NCBI GenBank assembly: GCA_001724275.1
Contig: MEDZ01000032.1
Location: forward strand, 1-40,732
Length of the DNA: 40,732 bases
Source of the DNA: Gemmatimonadetes bacterium SCN 70-22
Lineage (GTDB): Bacteria; Gemmatimonadota; Gemmatimonadetes; Gemmatimonadales; Gemmatimonadaceae
Direction of reading: 5' to 3'
This document shows, piece by piece, positions 1 to 8,036 of this stretch (positions within the stretch are counted from its first letter, which is position 1; every line of letters starts with the position of its first letter). The position numbers and the translations under genes were made by a program. The notes beneath the pieces were generated by a model, which was not told the DNA's origin, did not search any database, and saw nothing but the letters and a program-made list of their open reading frames with translations.

Positions 1-110
1 CGCTGGTCCCCTGCGGTCTGCTTCCGTCGTGCTGCCATTGAACACCTCCGCCCTCAATTTGGGGCTGGTGAGGTGTCCATCAAACCGGGTCAGGTCCACT
101 GTGCCTGGCG

Positions 111-989
111 ATGCTTGGCGCCTGTGGACATGAGAACGGCAGCGATGCGCTCATCGAGGACTGGCGGCTGCAGCTGGCGGAGCAGAGTGTTCCCTGGGGA
201 GTCGTGGACTGCGGCGCGGCGATCACGTTGTGGAGCGGCCGATCGGACACACTGTACTTCGTCGATCCGGGCGCACGCGTGATCCACGCGCGGCACGTGC
301 TCGGGTGGGCTCCGCTGGCGGTCGGCTGTGCTTCCGACGATGCGGTGATCGCGCTCGGAGAAGCATGGATCGCACGCGTGCGAGTGGATGGATCTTCGGA
401 GGCTCCGCAGGTCGGCCACGCCCTGGCGGCTCAGTACCGACTGATCGCGGCAGCAGTCGACGGCGAAGGTGTTCGAGTCGTGGCGATCGATCGCGGCGGA
501 CGCGCGGTCTTGTTGCGGCGGGGCGCGCGCGTGGCCACTCCGTCGCGCATCCCGTTCGCACGAGATCAGCGCCTGGCGTCGCCGGATGCGTTCGCGATCA
601 CGACGACGCCGACACACATTGTCGTCAATGAGCGACGCTGGCCGTTTCGCATGTGGAGCATCGACAGCACAGGTGCATTGCGAGTATCGTCAGCGCTCTC
701 CGATGATGCGACACTCGACAGCATGCTGAGCGCTCGCGGCGACATTCCATCGTGGTATGCCGGTCCGCTCGTAAGGGTTGGTCCTGGCTTCCTGCTATCG
801 CTGCAGAATCTCCGGACCGATCAGTCGGTGGTGCTACGACTCCTGCCAGACCTTCGAATTGGCAGGGCCCAAGCGTTCGACTCTCCGATTGCGATTGTGG
901 ACGCGTCACGCGACGGAACGTCGGTCTATGGCATACATCACCTTCAGGGGGCGGAGCTCGTCGTGTACCGCTTGTGGCGGCATCCGTGA
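111..989 (+). CDS. Hypothetical lipoprotein-like protein with poorly defined N-terminus
   Basis: I do not recognise a family. The 292-residue product opens with M-L-G-A-C, and L-G-A-C is a lipobox, but with the ATG at 111 there is no room for a signal peptide. The frame is open upstream only to a TGA at 69-71 and has no ATG, GTG or TTG there, although the codons just before 111 encode hydrophobic residues (P-L-C-L-A). The true start may therefore be non-canonical, or the upstream sequence has decayed or shifted frame. The body is rich in short beta-like segments (for example ARVIHARHVLGWAPL, RMWSIDSTGALRV), compatible with a beta-propeller, which is a guess. GC content and codon choice (ATT, TGT, CAC) look lower-GC than the neighbours, which could mean transfer. 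It converges on lon. Confidence 0.6.
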   Translation: MLGACGHENGSDALIEDWRLQLAEQSVPWGVVDCGAAITLWSGRSDTLYFVDPGARVIHARHVLGWAPLAVGCASDDAVIALGEAWIARVRVDGSSEAPQVGHALAAQYRLIAAAVDGEGVRVVAIDRGGRAVLLRRGARVATPSRIPFARDQRLASPDAFAITTTPTHIVVNERRWPFRMWSIDSTGALRVSSALSDDATLDSMLSARGDIPSWYAGPLVRVGPGFLLSLQNLRTDQSVVLRLLPDLRIGRAQAFDSPIAIVDASRDGTSVYGIHHLQGAELVVYRLWRHP

Positions 990-1155
990 TGGCGAGGGCG
1001 CATGCGAAGCTGTCCTGGTCGGCGGCGTCATCCGCCTGCGAAGGCTGAGCGGCGCCAAGCTCGGGCTGGGACGATGCGTCCACCCACGCGGGCGGCCGAC
1101 CGCGACTCAGGACGACGACTGCACGTCGAGAGGATATCGGCCGTCGGTGCGCCGA

Positions 1156-3630
1156 TCACCCTGCCGGCGTTGGGGCCGGTGATTGGGCGCTGGTCTTGGA
1201 CGCTTCGTCACCCTGGCTCATTCCGGATTCCCTCACCGGCACCGCGTCGGCCAGCCCTCCCGCCGCGTAGGAGAGGAGCGCCAGCCGGAACACCTCGTCC
1301 ATGCTGCTCACGAAGGTGAACGCCATGTTCCCGCGCACCTCGTCCGGCACGTCGCGCAGGTCCTTCTGGTTGCCGGCCGGGAGGATCACCTCGCGCAGCC
1401 CGGCGCGATAGGCGGCGAGCGTCTTCTCCTTCACCCCGCCGATCTCCAGCACCTTGCCGCGCAGCGTCACCTCACCGGTCATGGCCACGTCGCGCCGCAC
1501 GGGACGCCGGCTCAGCACCGAGCCGATGGCCAGCGTCACCGCCACGCCGGCGCTCGGCCCGTCCTTGGGAACCGCCCCGGCCGGGAAGTGGATGTGCAGG
1601 TCGCTCTCCTTGAAGTCCTGGGGGGTCACCCCCAGCGCGTCGGCGCGCGATCGCACGAACGAGAGGGCGGCGTCCACGCTCTCGCGCATCACGTCGCCCA
1701 GCTGCCCGGTCACGGTCAGCTTTCCCGACCCCTGCATGCGGAGCGCCTCGATGGTCATGATGTCGCCGCCTAACGATGTCCAGGCCAGCCCGGTCACCGC
1801 CCCCACCTCGGGCTCCTTCTCCGCCGCCTCGTTGGCGTACTTCGGGGCGCCGAGGATCTCCTCCACGAGGGCGTTGTCCACGATCCACGCCCCCTCCTCC
1901 CCCTCCGCCTTCCTGCGCGCCCGCTTGCGCATGAGCGACGAGATGTTGCGCTCGAAGTTGCGCAGCCCCGCCTCGCGCGAATAGCGCGACGAGATGAACC
2001 CCAGCACCTCGTCGGTGAACTGGATGTCCTTGTCGGTAATCCCGTGCTCCTCGAGCAGGCGCGGCAGGAGGTAGCGCCAGGCGATCTCCACCTTCTCCTC
2101 CACCGTGTAGCCGGCGATCCGGATCACCTCCATGCGGTCGCGCAGCGGGGCGGGGATGTCGAACAGGTTGTTCGCCGTGCAGATGAAGAGCGAACGCGAG
2201 AGGTCGAACGGGAGGTTGAGGTAGTGGTCGACGAAGTCGTGGTTCTGCGCCGGGTCGAGGACCTCGAGCATGGCCGCGGTCGGGTCGCCCGAGGCGCCCC
2301 CGCCCGACATCTTGTCGATCTCATCGATCATCAGGACCGGATCGCTGACGCCGACGCGCCGCAGGGCCTGGAGGAAGAGCCCGGGCATGGCCCCCACGTA
2401 GGTGCGCCGGTGCCCGCGGATCTCGGCCTCGTCGCGCACCCCGCCCACCGCGATGCGGTAGAACTCGCGCCCGATCGCCTTGGCGATCGCCTCGCCTAAC
2501 GACGTCTTTCCCGTCCCCGGCGGCCCCACGAAGCAGAGGATCGGGCCGTGCGGGTCGCCGCCGCGCAGCTTGCGCACCGCCAGGAACTCGACGATCCGCT
2601 CCTTGGCCTCGCTCAGCCCGTAGTGCCGCCCGTCCAACGCCTCCTCCACCCGGGACAGCGCGATCTCCTCGTCGCCCGACCGCTTGTGCCAGGGGAGGGA
2701 AAGGATCCAGTCCAGGTAGGTGCGGATCACCTGGTACTCGCTCGATGCCGGGGAGAGCATCCGCAGCCGCTCCGTCTCGCGCCGCGCCTCCTGCCCCACC
2801 CGCTCGGGGAGCCGGGCGTCGTCGATCTTCTTCAGGAGCTCGATCGCCTCCTTCTCCCCCGGATCGGTCTCCCCCAGCTCGGCCTGGATGGCGCGCAGCT
2901 GCTGGCGCAGGTAGAACTCGCGCTGGTGCTGCTCGATCTTGACCTCGGTCTGCTTCTTCACGTCCTCCATCACCCGGGCGCGCGCCACCTCGCGCTCGAG
3001 CCGGGAGAGGATGAAGCGGAGACGCTGCCCCACGTCGAGGCGCTGCAGCACCTCGTCCTTGTCGGAGATCCGGAAGTTCATGTTCGTCGCCGCGAGGTCG
3101 GCAAAGCGCCCCGGGTCGGAGACGTTCATCTTCAGGATCTGCGGGACCTCGTCCGGGATGCGGTCGACCAGGTCGGCCAGCGTCTCGGCCGCGCTCACGA
3201 TGCGGGCGACGAGGTCGTTCAGTTCGTCGGGGTCGGCGGGGAGCTCCTTGGCGGCGTGCACCCTGGCGATGACGTACGGCTCCTCCTGTTCCACCGATTC
3301 CACCGTGATGCGCCGCAACCCCTGCAGCGTGATCTGGACGGTGTCGCCCGGCAGGTTGATCCGCTCGTGCACGCGGGCCGCGACCCCGACGCGTCCCACC
3401 AGCTTCTGGTTGTCGATGGGATCGTCGACGTCGCCAGATGCAACGAGGAGGGCGACGATGAGCCCCGGGTCCTCGTTGTCGCGCAGGAGGGCCAGGTTCT
3501 CCGGCGCCCCCATCTGCACCGCGATCGTCCCCAGGGGGTAGACGATGGTGGAGCGCAACGCCATGAGCGGGAGCGTGGGCGGGAGTTCCTGGCCAAGGAT
3601 TTCGTCGCGACGCTGGGGACGGGACATCAT
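1156..3630 (-). CDS. lon: ATP-dependent Lon protease
   Basis: Cytoplasmic AAA+ serine protease that degrades misfolded and regulatory proteins. Numbered from the ATG at 3630 (824 aa): N-terminal substrate-binding LON domain (about 18-210, opening P-L-M-A-L-R-S), coiled linker (about 215-310), Walker A GPPGTGKT (369-376), sensor region, and C-terminal protease domain with nucleophile S693 in D-G-P-S-A-G and K736 in V-K-E-K, the Ser-Lys dyad spaced as in E. coli Lon (S679/K722). Length is normal. An in-frame start at 3714 would add 28 residues, but those are encoded by a heptamer tandem repeat and match no Lon sequence, so 3630 (or the adjacent ATG at 3627) is preferred. Neither start has a clear Shine-Dalgarno. 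Two TTA-GGC codon pairs lie in the gene (1768, 2494). Confidence 0.97.
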   Translation of the reverse strand: MMSRPQRRDEILGQELPPTLPLMALRSTIVYPLGTIAVQMGAPENLALLRDNEDPGLIVALLVASGDVDDPIDNQKLVGRVGVAARVHERINLPGDTVQITLQGLRRITVESVEQEEPYVIARVHAAKELPADPDELNDLVARIVSAAETLADLVDRIPDEVPQILKMNVSDPGRFADLAATNMNFRISDKDEVLQRLDVGQRLRFILSRLEREVARARVMEDVKKQTEVKIEQHQREFYLRQQLRAIQAELGETDPGEKEAIELLKKIDDARLPERVGQEARRETERLRMLSPASSEYQVIRTYLDWILSLPWHKRSGDEEIALSRVEEALDGRHYGLSEAKERIVEFLAVRKLRGGDPHGPILCFVGPPGTGKTSLGEAIAKAIGREFYRIAVGGVRDEAEIRGHRRTYVGAMPGLFLQALRRVGVSDPVLMIDEIDKMSGGGASGDPTAAMLEVLDPAQNHDFVDHYLNLPFDLSRSLFICTANNLFDIPAPLRDRMEVIRIAGYTVEEKVEIAWRYLLPRLLEEHGITDKDIQFTDEVLGFISSRYSREAGLRNFERNISSLMRKRARRKAEGEEGAWIVDNALVEEILGAPKYANEAAEKEPEVGAVTGLAWTSLGGDIMTIEALRMQGSGKLTVTGQLGDVMRESVDAALSFVRSRADALGVTPQDFKESDLHIHFPAGAVPKDGPSAGVAVTLAIGSVLSRRPVRRDVAMTGEVTLRGKVLEIGGVKEKTLAAYRAGLREVILPAGNQKDLRDVPDEVRGNMAFTFVSSMDEVFRLALLSYAAGGLADAVPVRESGMSQGDEASKTSAQSPAPTPAG

Positions 3631-3632
3631 CG

Positions 3633-3667
3633 GGGAGACGGGAGTCGGGAGTCGGGAGACGGGAGTC
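3633..3667. repeat. Five tandem heptamers GGGAGAC/GGGAGTC upstream of lon
   Basis: Units at 3633, 3640, 3647, 3654 and 3661 read GGGAGAC, GGGAGTC, GGGAGTC, GGGAGAC, GGGAGTC on the + strand. They abut the lon start codon, so the lon mRNA leader would be a pyrimidine-rich CTCCC repeat. A short inverted repeat (ACGGGAG at 3659-3665, CTCCCGT at 3674-3680) overlaps the end. Related arrays occur elsewhere in the window. Confidence 0.9.
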
Positions 3668-3741
3668 CGCAGGCTCCCGTCCTCGGGCCGTGGCGCGTCG
3701 GGGGAGAGCCCCATGCGCCGCGGACAAAGGTACGGGGCGGG

Positions 3742-3829
3742 CGCGACACGCGCGACATGCGCGACACGCGCGACCTGCGCGAGGCGCGCGACATGCTACA
3801 CACGCGACACGCGCGACATGTACGACATG
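3742..3829. repeat. 9-bp tandem array CGCGACAYG in lon upstream region
   Basis: Six consecutive 9-bp units (3742-3795: CGCGACACG, CGCGACATG, CGCGACACG, CGCGACCTG, CGCGAGGCG, CGCGACATG), a 7-bp interruption (3796-3802), then three more (3803-3829). The unit contains CGCG. The array sits in the 285-bp gap between lon and the exported-protein gene, alongside the heptamer array; I see no gene in this gap. As 9 bp is three codons, all frames stay open and give artefactual RDT/RDM-type repeats. Confidence 0.9.
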
Positions 3830-3915
3830 CACGCGCCCCTCGCACCGCTCCACACGCACGCCGTCCCGATCACGCACCGCCTCCCACGTGGAGTGAGCGG
3901 CGGTGCGCGCGCGCA

Positions 3916-4749
3916 TCAGCGCGGTTCGGTGTCGCCCCGCGGCGCCGTCGTCGTCACCTGGCCCGGCAGGGTGAGCTTCCCCGAGGCGATGTCGAAGACG
4001 TCGACGACGCACAGGAGCGGACTGTGCACGCTGCCGTTGACGCGCAGCGCCGCCGTGACGCCGTCGAACTGGAAGGCGGTGGGGAACCCCACTTCCTTCA
4101 GCGGAACCTCGACGCGGATCTCGTTGCCCTCGATGGCCGGCTCGTACCCCGGGCTGTCGATGAAGAGCGGGAGTCCCGGCCACGTGGCCGGGAGCTTCGG
4201 CTTCGCCCCCTCCGGAATGTCGCGTACCTTGAGCGCCCCGGCGCCGCAGGCATCATCCGGGACCAGCACCACCCAGTGCGAGTGCCAGAGCTCTCCGTCG
4301 TTGGTGGGGTCACCATCGCCGTTCTCGTCGAAGCGCGGCGTATCGTCGAAGTCGGGATGTGCGGTGGCGGCGAGGGCCAGCGTCCCCGTCTTCTCCTCGA
4401 ATCCCACCGCCGCCGGATCGAGGCTCGTGGGCCACACGTAACTGAACACCTCGCTCCCGGCGAGCTTGCCGTTGGCGGCAGGGCGCGTCGCCCCCGCTCG
4501 TCCGGCCACCCGCTCGATGAAGACGAGCTTCGTCCCCTCGCGATGCACGCGCGTCAGGACCAGGTCGAATGGCGCGAGCTCGGGCTTGGGCGTCCGCGCG
4601 CTTCTGGCGTCGCCGCTGGCCGAGCGGATCTCGCCGGGCGACCCGAAGAGATCGAAGCCGGCGGCCCCCGCTGCCGTGGCGGCGAGTCCGACGACGGTCA
4701 CGACGGCGAGGGTCGTGCGATACGCGCGAGGGGGTGGATTCCAGGACAT
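3916..4749 (-). CDS. Exported protein of unknown function, divergent from a MarR regulator
   Basis: 277 aa. Residues about 12-30 form a hydrophobic stretch (TTLAVVTVVGLAA) after two arginines, consistent with a signal peptide or anchor, so the protein probably acts outside the cytoplasm. Residues 141-151 (D-E-N-G-D-G-D-P-T-N-D) resemble a Ca-binding DxNxDG loop, followed by W-H-S-H-W (155-159), a possible metal site. I cannot assign a family. It is transcribed divergently from the MarR-type gene at 4943, and the shared 193-bp gap holds two perfect palindromes, so it is the most likely target of that regulator. The ATG at 4749 has no obvious Shine-Dalgarno; it was chosen because it directly precedes the signal sequence. 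Confidence 0.75.
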   Translation of the reverse strand: MSWNPPPRAYRTTLAVVTVVGLAATAAGAAGFDLFGSPGEIRSASGDARSARTPKPELAPFDLVLTRVHREGTKLVFIERVAGRAGATRPAANGKLAGSEVFSYVWPTSLDPAAVGFEEKTGTLALAATAHPDFDDTPRFDENGDGDPTNDGELWHSHWVVLVPDDACGAGALKVRDIPEGAKPKLPATWPGLPLFIDSPGYEPAIEGNEIRVEVPLKEVGFPTAFQFDGVTAALRVNGSVHSPLLCVVDVFDIASGKLTLPGQVTTTAPRGDTEPR

Positions 4750-4775
4750 GGGGTGCTCTTGGGTGAGGAGTGAAA

Positions 4776-4796
4776 TTGCTTAGGACTCCTAAGCAA
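4776..4796. promoter_or_regulatory. 21-bp perfect palindrome, candidate MarR operator 1
   Basis: Half-sites TTGCTTAGGA and TCCTAAGCAA flank a single central C and are exact reverse complements. It lies 27 bp upstream of the exported-protein start codon, in an AT-rich island unlike the surrounding DNA. It shares the core AGGA-C-TCCT with the second palindrome 29 bp away (centre to centre). The location between a MarR gene and its divergent neighbour makes operator function likely; this is inference. Confidence 0.8.
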
Positions 4797-4808
4797 GTGG
4801 CGAAATCC

Positions 4809-4821
4809 TAAGGACTCCTTA
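4809..4821. promoter_or_regulatory. 13-bp perfect palindrome, candidate MarR operator 2
   Basis: Half-sites TAAGGA and TCCTTA flank one C. The core AGGA-C-TCCT is identical to operator 1 and centred at 4815, closer to the regulator gene. A TTATTTT stretch follows. Probably the weaker of two operators, which would allow both divergent promoters to be repressed. Confidence 0.7.
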
Positions 4822-4942
4822 TTTTCTGGTCAAGGGCAAGGGGCGTCCCGAAGGCCAATGCCGGGAGCGCTCGCCCCCCCTCGACGCGTATCGCCGCCGG
4901 TGCGGGCATCGCCGCCGGGAGCGCTTCACCCACTTTCCAGCC

Positions 4943-5629
4943 ATGAGCGACGTGTCGGTCCAGCCGGATGCCTCGTCCCCCCCGCCCCCGGTGGCGGAGC
5001 AGGTCACCGCCGGGCTCTACAAGCTCGGCCTCGCGCTCCGGACGCACGCCTGGCGCGAGTCGATCCCACGGGGGCTCACGCCGACGCAGGCACAGGTCCT
5101 GGCACTCCTGAAGGCCAGCGGCGCTCCACGCCGGCTGTCGGACGTGGCGGAGGAGATGGCGGTGACGCTCCCGACGGCGAGCGACGCGGTGAAGGCGCTG
5201 GTGTCCAAGGGGCTAGTGTCGAAGGGGCGTGCCGCCGACGACGCGCGGGCCGTGGCGCTCACGCTCACGACACGCGGTCACGAGGAGGCAGCGTCGCGCA
5301 CGGCCGGCCCGGAGTTCGTCGTCGCCGCCGTCGCTGCACTCACCCCCGACGAGCAGCGCATGCTCATGCGCATCCTCGTCAAGATGGTGCGGACGCTGCA
5401 GGAGCGAGGCGACATCGCACCGGCGCGGACGTGCGTCGCCTGCCGGTTCTTTCGGCCGTTCGCGCACCCCGATGACACGGCGCGGCCGCACCACTGCGAC
5501 TTCGTCGGGGCCGCGTTCGGCGAGGGGGGGCTGCGGCTGGACTGTCGCGACTTCGAGGCGGCCGATCCCGACGGGATGCGCGCGCGCTGGGCGGCGTTCG
5601 ACGCGGGCGACGAGGTCGCGCGGCGCTGA
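4943..5629 (+). CDS. MarR-family regulator with four-cysteine C-terminal extension
   Basis: 228 aa. Residues about 20-155 are a MarR winged-helix domain: T-P-T-Q-A-Q-V-L-A-L-L (46-56), recognition-helix region L-P-T-A-S-D-A-V-K-A-L (76-86), and the wing D-D-A-R-A-V-A-L-T (99-107). MarR proteins bind palindromes as dimers and usually repress. The unusual part is residues 160-228, with C164-x2-C167, C185 (after R-P-H-H) and C201 (L-R-L-D-C), a pattern suited to Zn or an Fe-S cluster and hence to redox or metal sensing. It is divergent from the exported-protein gene, with two palindromes between them. No strong ribosome site precedes the ATG. MarR identity is firm; the sensing role is inference. 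Confidence 0.85.
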   Translation: MSDVSVQPDASSPPPPVAEQVTAGLYKLGLALRTHAWRESIPRGLTPTQAQVLALLKASGAPRRLSDVAEEMAVTLPTASDAVKALVSKGLVSKGRAADDARAVALTLTTRGHEEAASRTAGPEFVVAAVAALTPDEQRMLMRILVKMVRTLQERGDIAPARTCVACRFFRPFAHPDDTARPHHCDFVGAAFGEGGLRLDCRDFEAADPDGMRARWAAFDAGDEVARR

Positions 5630-5677
5630 CGCCGTAGGTTGTATTTCCAGCGTGACTTAGCTAGCCTTACAGGCTCT

Positions 5678-7015
5678 ATGTTCGACGAGCTTTCCGACAA
5701 GATCTCTGGCGTCTTCGCCAAGCTCCGCGGCCGTGGTGTCCTGACCGAATCGGACATCAAGGAAGGGCTGCGGGAGGTGCGGCGCGTGCTGCTCGAGGCC
5801 GACGTCAACTTCCAGCTCACGCGCGAGTTCCTCGAGCGCGTCGAGAAGAAGGCGGTCGGCGTCACGCAGCTCAAGACGGTGCAGCCGGCGCAGCAGCTGG
5901 TGAAGATCGTCTACGACGAGCTCACCACCATGCTCGGCGAGCGCCGCGAGCCGCTCAAGCTCAGCTCCGTCCCTCCCACCGTCGTGATGATGGTCGGGCT
6001 GCAGGGGTCGGGGAAGACGACGTCGGCGGCCAAGCTCGCCCGCCGGCTCAAGGGGGAAGGGCGCCCCACGCGCCTCGTGGCGGCCGACGTGTATCGTCCC
6101 GCGGCCATCGACCAGCTGGAGACGTTAGGCGCGTCGCTCGAGGTCCCGGTCTACGCCGACCGCTCCACGAGGGACGTGGTGAAGATCGCGCGCGCCGGCA
6201 TCGACGAGGCGAAGCGCGCCCGCGACCGCGTCGTGATCCTCGACACCGCCGGCCGCCTGCAGATCGACGACGAGATGATGCAGGAGCTGGTCCGCCTCAA
6301 GGAGGCAGTCCGCCCCGACGAGATCCTCTTCGTCGCCGACGGCATGACCGGCCAGGACGCAGTGCGCATCGCCGACGGCTTCAGCCAGGCGCTCGGCGTC
6401 ACCGGCGTCATCCTGACCAAGATGGACGGCGATGCCCGGGGCGGCGCCGCCCTGTCCATCTACGGCGTCACGAAGAAGCCGATCAAGTACATCGGCGTCG
6501 GCGAGAAGCCCGACGCGCTCGAGGAGTTCCACCCCGAGCGCATGGCGGGACGCATCCTGCAGATGGGCGACGTGGTCTCGCTCGTCGAGAAGGCGCAGGA
6601 CGCCTTCGATGCCACCGAGGCGAAGAAGCTCGAGAAGAAGGTCCGCAAGGAAGGGCTCGACCTGGAGGACTTCCTCACGGCCATGAAGCAGATGCAGAAG
6701 CTCGGTCCCATGGAGAGCATCCTCAAGATGCTCCCGGGCGTGAACAGCAAGATGCTGAAGAACGCCAACATGGACCCCAAGCGCCTGAAGCATGTCGAGG
6801 CCATCGTGCTCTCCATGACGAGGGCCGAGCGCAAGACGCCGAACCTCATCAACGGGTCGCGGCGCGCGCGCATCGCCAAGGGGAGCGGGCGCCCGATCAG
6901 CGAGGTCAACCGGCTGCTCGAGCAGTTCCGCGACATGCAGAAGATGATGAAGAAGGCCGCCGGTGGCGGCCGGATGGGCTTCCCGGGGATGCCGCCGGGC
7001 ATGTTTGGACGATAG
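5678..7015 (+). CDS. ffh: Signal recognition particle protein Ffh (SRP54)
   Basis: GTPase that binds signal sequences with 4.5S RNA and delivers ribosomes to FtsY at the membrane. From the ATG at 5678 (445 aa, normal length): N domain 1-90, G1 G-L-Q-G-S-G-K-T-T (107-115), G3 D-T-A-G-R-L (189-194), G4 T-K-M-D-G-D (247-252), and a Met-rich M domain (about 325-445) ending in G-F-P-G-M-P-P-G-M. The open frame extends 13 codons upstream to a TTG, but those residues are not Ffh-like. One TTA-GGC pair lies at 6123. It heads the rpsP-rimM-trmD-rplS region. I found no 4.5S RNA gene here. Confidence 0.97.
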   Translation: MFDELSDKISGVFAKLRGRGVLTESDIKEGLREVRRVLLEADVNFQLTREFLERVEKKAVGVTQLKTVQPAQQLVKIVYDELTTMLGERREPLKLSSVPPTVVMMVGLQGSGKTTSAAKLARRLKGEGRPTRLVAADVYRPAAIDQLETLGASLEVPVYADRSTRDVVKIARAGIDEAKRARDRVVILDTAGRLQIDDEMMQELVRLKEAVRPDEILFVADGMTGQDAVRIADGFSQALGVTGVILTKMDGDARGGAALSIYGVTKKPIKYIGVGEKPDALEEFHPERMAGRILQMGDVVSLVEKAQDAFDATEAKKLEKKVRKEGLDLEDFLTAMKQMQKLGPMESILKMLPGVNSKMLKNANMDPKRLKHVEAIVLSMTRAERKTPNLINGSRRARIAKGSGRPISEVNRLLEQFRDMQKMMKKAAGGGRMGFPGMPPGMFGR

Positions 7016-7017
7016 AG

Positions 7018-7062
7018 GACGGGAGGACGGGAAGACGAGCCGGCGGGAAGACGACCGGGTGT
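7018..7062. repeat. Purine-rich octamer repeat between ffh and rpsP
   Basis: The strand reads as degenerate units GGGAGGAC, GGGAAGAC and, after a short break, GGGAAGAC. It resembles the octamer array at 17414-17445. It lies in the 147-bp gap after ffh. A weak inverted repeat (GAGCCG near 7037, CGGCTC near 7075) could form a hairpin downstream of ffh. Confidence 0.6.
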
Positions 7063-7162
7063 TCGTCGACTCGTCGGCTCGGCAGGACCCGGGCGCGCTC
7101 CGGAGATGCCGGAGACGCGAGGAGCTCGGGGAGCAGGATCCACGCACTACCAGGAGCAGGTC

Positions 7163-7483
7163 ATGGTTCGCATTCGACTCCGCCGTGAAGGGCGCAAGAA
7201 GAACCCGATGTACCGTATCGTCGTGACCGAGTCGACGGCGCCGCGCGAGGGGCGTTTCATCGAGATCATCGGCACGTACCACCCCCGCAAGACCGAAGGG
7301 GCGGTCGAGCTGAAGCAGGATCGCGCCAACCACTGGCTGGACGTCGGCGCGCAGCCGAGCGACACGGTGCGTTCGATCCTGCGCCGGGCGGGGATCCTCA
7401 AGACCCGCCACGAGGCACGCCTCGCCCGCAAGCTGCAGGCGGCGGCGGTGCCGCTCGCCGAGGGCGAGAAGGACGCCGAGTAA
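7163..7483 (+). CDS. rpsP: 30S ribosomal protein S16
   Basis: Small-subunit protein needed for 30S assembly. 106 aa from the ATG at 7163, preceded by AGGAG at 7152-7156 with good spacing. Conserved S16 features are V-R-I-R-L-R-R-E-G-R-K-K-N-P (2-15), Y-R-I-V-V-T-E-S (17-24), I-G-T-Y-H-P (36-41) and A-x-x-W-L-D-V-G-A-Q-P-S-D-T-V (56-70). The open frame runs upstream to 7106, but the ribosome site and family alignment fix 7163. First of the classic rpsP-rimM-trmD-rplS cluster; the gap to rimM is 7 bp. Confidence 0.97.
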   Translation: MVRIRLRREGRKKNPMYRIVVTESTAPREGRFIEIIGTYHPRKTEGAVELKQDRANHWLDVGAQPSDTVRSILRRAGILKTRHEARLARKLQAAAVPLAEGEKDAE

Positions 7484-7490
7484 GGGACGC

Positions 7491-8036
7491 GTGTCCGCGT
7501 CGCCGCACGGCGGGGCGTCGCACGCCATCGTTGGTCGCGTGCGGCGCGCCCATGGGGTGCGGGGCGAGCTGTACCTCGAGGTGATGACCGACGCGCCGGA
7601 CGCGATCTTCGCGCCCGGCGCGCGCCTTTTCGCCGGCACCACCGCCGGCGACCTGGCGCGGGATGGTGCGACGCTCACGGTGTCCGGCGTGCGCCCGTTC
7701 AAGGACGGGCTCCTCGTCACCTTCGAGGAGATCCGCGACCGGAACGCGGCCGACCTCTGGCGCGAGCGCTACCTCCTCCTCCCCCTCGACGAACTCCCGC
7801 CCCCGGGCGAGGACGAGGTGTTCCTGCACGACCTGGTGGGGCTGCGGGTGCAACGTGCCGACGGGACGCCGGTCGGGACGGTGGTCGCCTACTACGAGCT
7901 TCCCCACGACATCCTGCTCGAGATCCAGCGCGACGGCTCGACCGTCCTCGTCCCCTACCGCGAGGAGTTCGTCACCGAGGTGGACGTCGACGGCGGCGTG
8001 CTCGTCGTCGCGCCGCCGGAGGGGCTCCTCGAATGA
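7491..8036 (+). CDS. rimM: 16S rRNA processing protein RimM
   Basis: Assists maturation of the 30S head with ribosomal protein S19. 181 aa from a GTG start. The N-terminal RimM domain (about 12-95) has the typical I-V-G-R-V-R-R-A-H-G-V-R-G-E-L; the C-terminal PRC-barrel (about 103-175) has the D-L-V-G-L-R-V motif and the L-V-P-Y-R-E-E-F-V element. It starts 7 bp after rpsP and overlaps trmD by 4 bp (ATGA), so the three are probably translationally coupled. Confidence 0.95.
   Translation: MSASPHGGASHAIVGRVRRAHGVRGELYLEVMTDAPDAIFAPGARLFAGTTAGDLARDGATLTVSGVRPFKDGLLVTFEEIRDRNAADLWRERYLLLPLDELPPPGEDEVFLHDLVGLRVQRADGTPVGTVVAYYELPHDILLEIQRDGSTVLVPYREEFVTEVDVDGGVLVVAPPEGLLE

Noticed and set aside
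73-282. Small protein starting at GTG 73, or a frameshifted start for the first gene
   Set aside because: The product is Arg/Trp/Cys-rich with no ribosome site or family. A frameshift joining it to the lipobox frame is possible but unsupported by sequence alone.
3633-3829. CRISPR array
   Set aside because: Units are 7-9 bp, contiguous, with no unique spacers and no cas genes nearby.
2548-4773. A 741-residue open frame antisense to lon
   Set aside because: It lies opposite lon, which is certain from motifs, is Arg/Gly/Val-rich as expected from a GC-rich shadow, and runs through the 9-bp repeat array.
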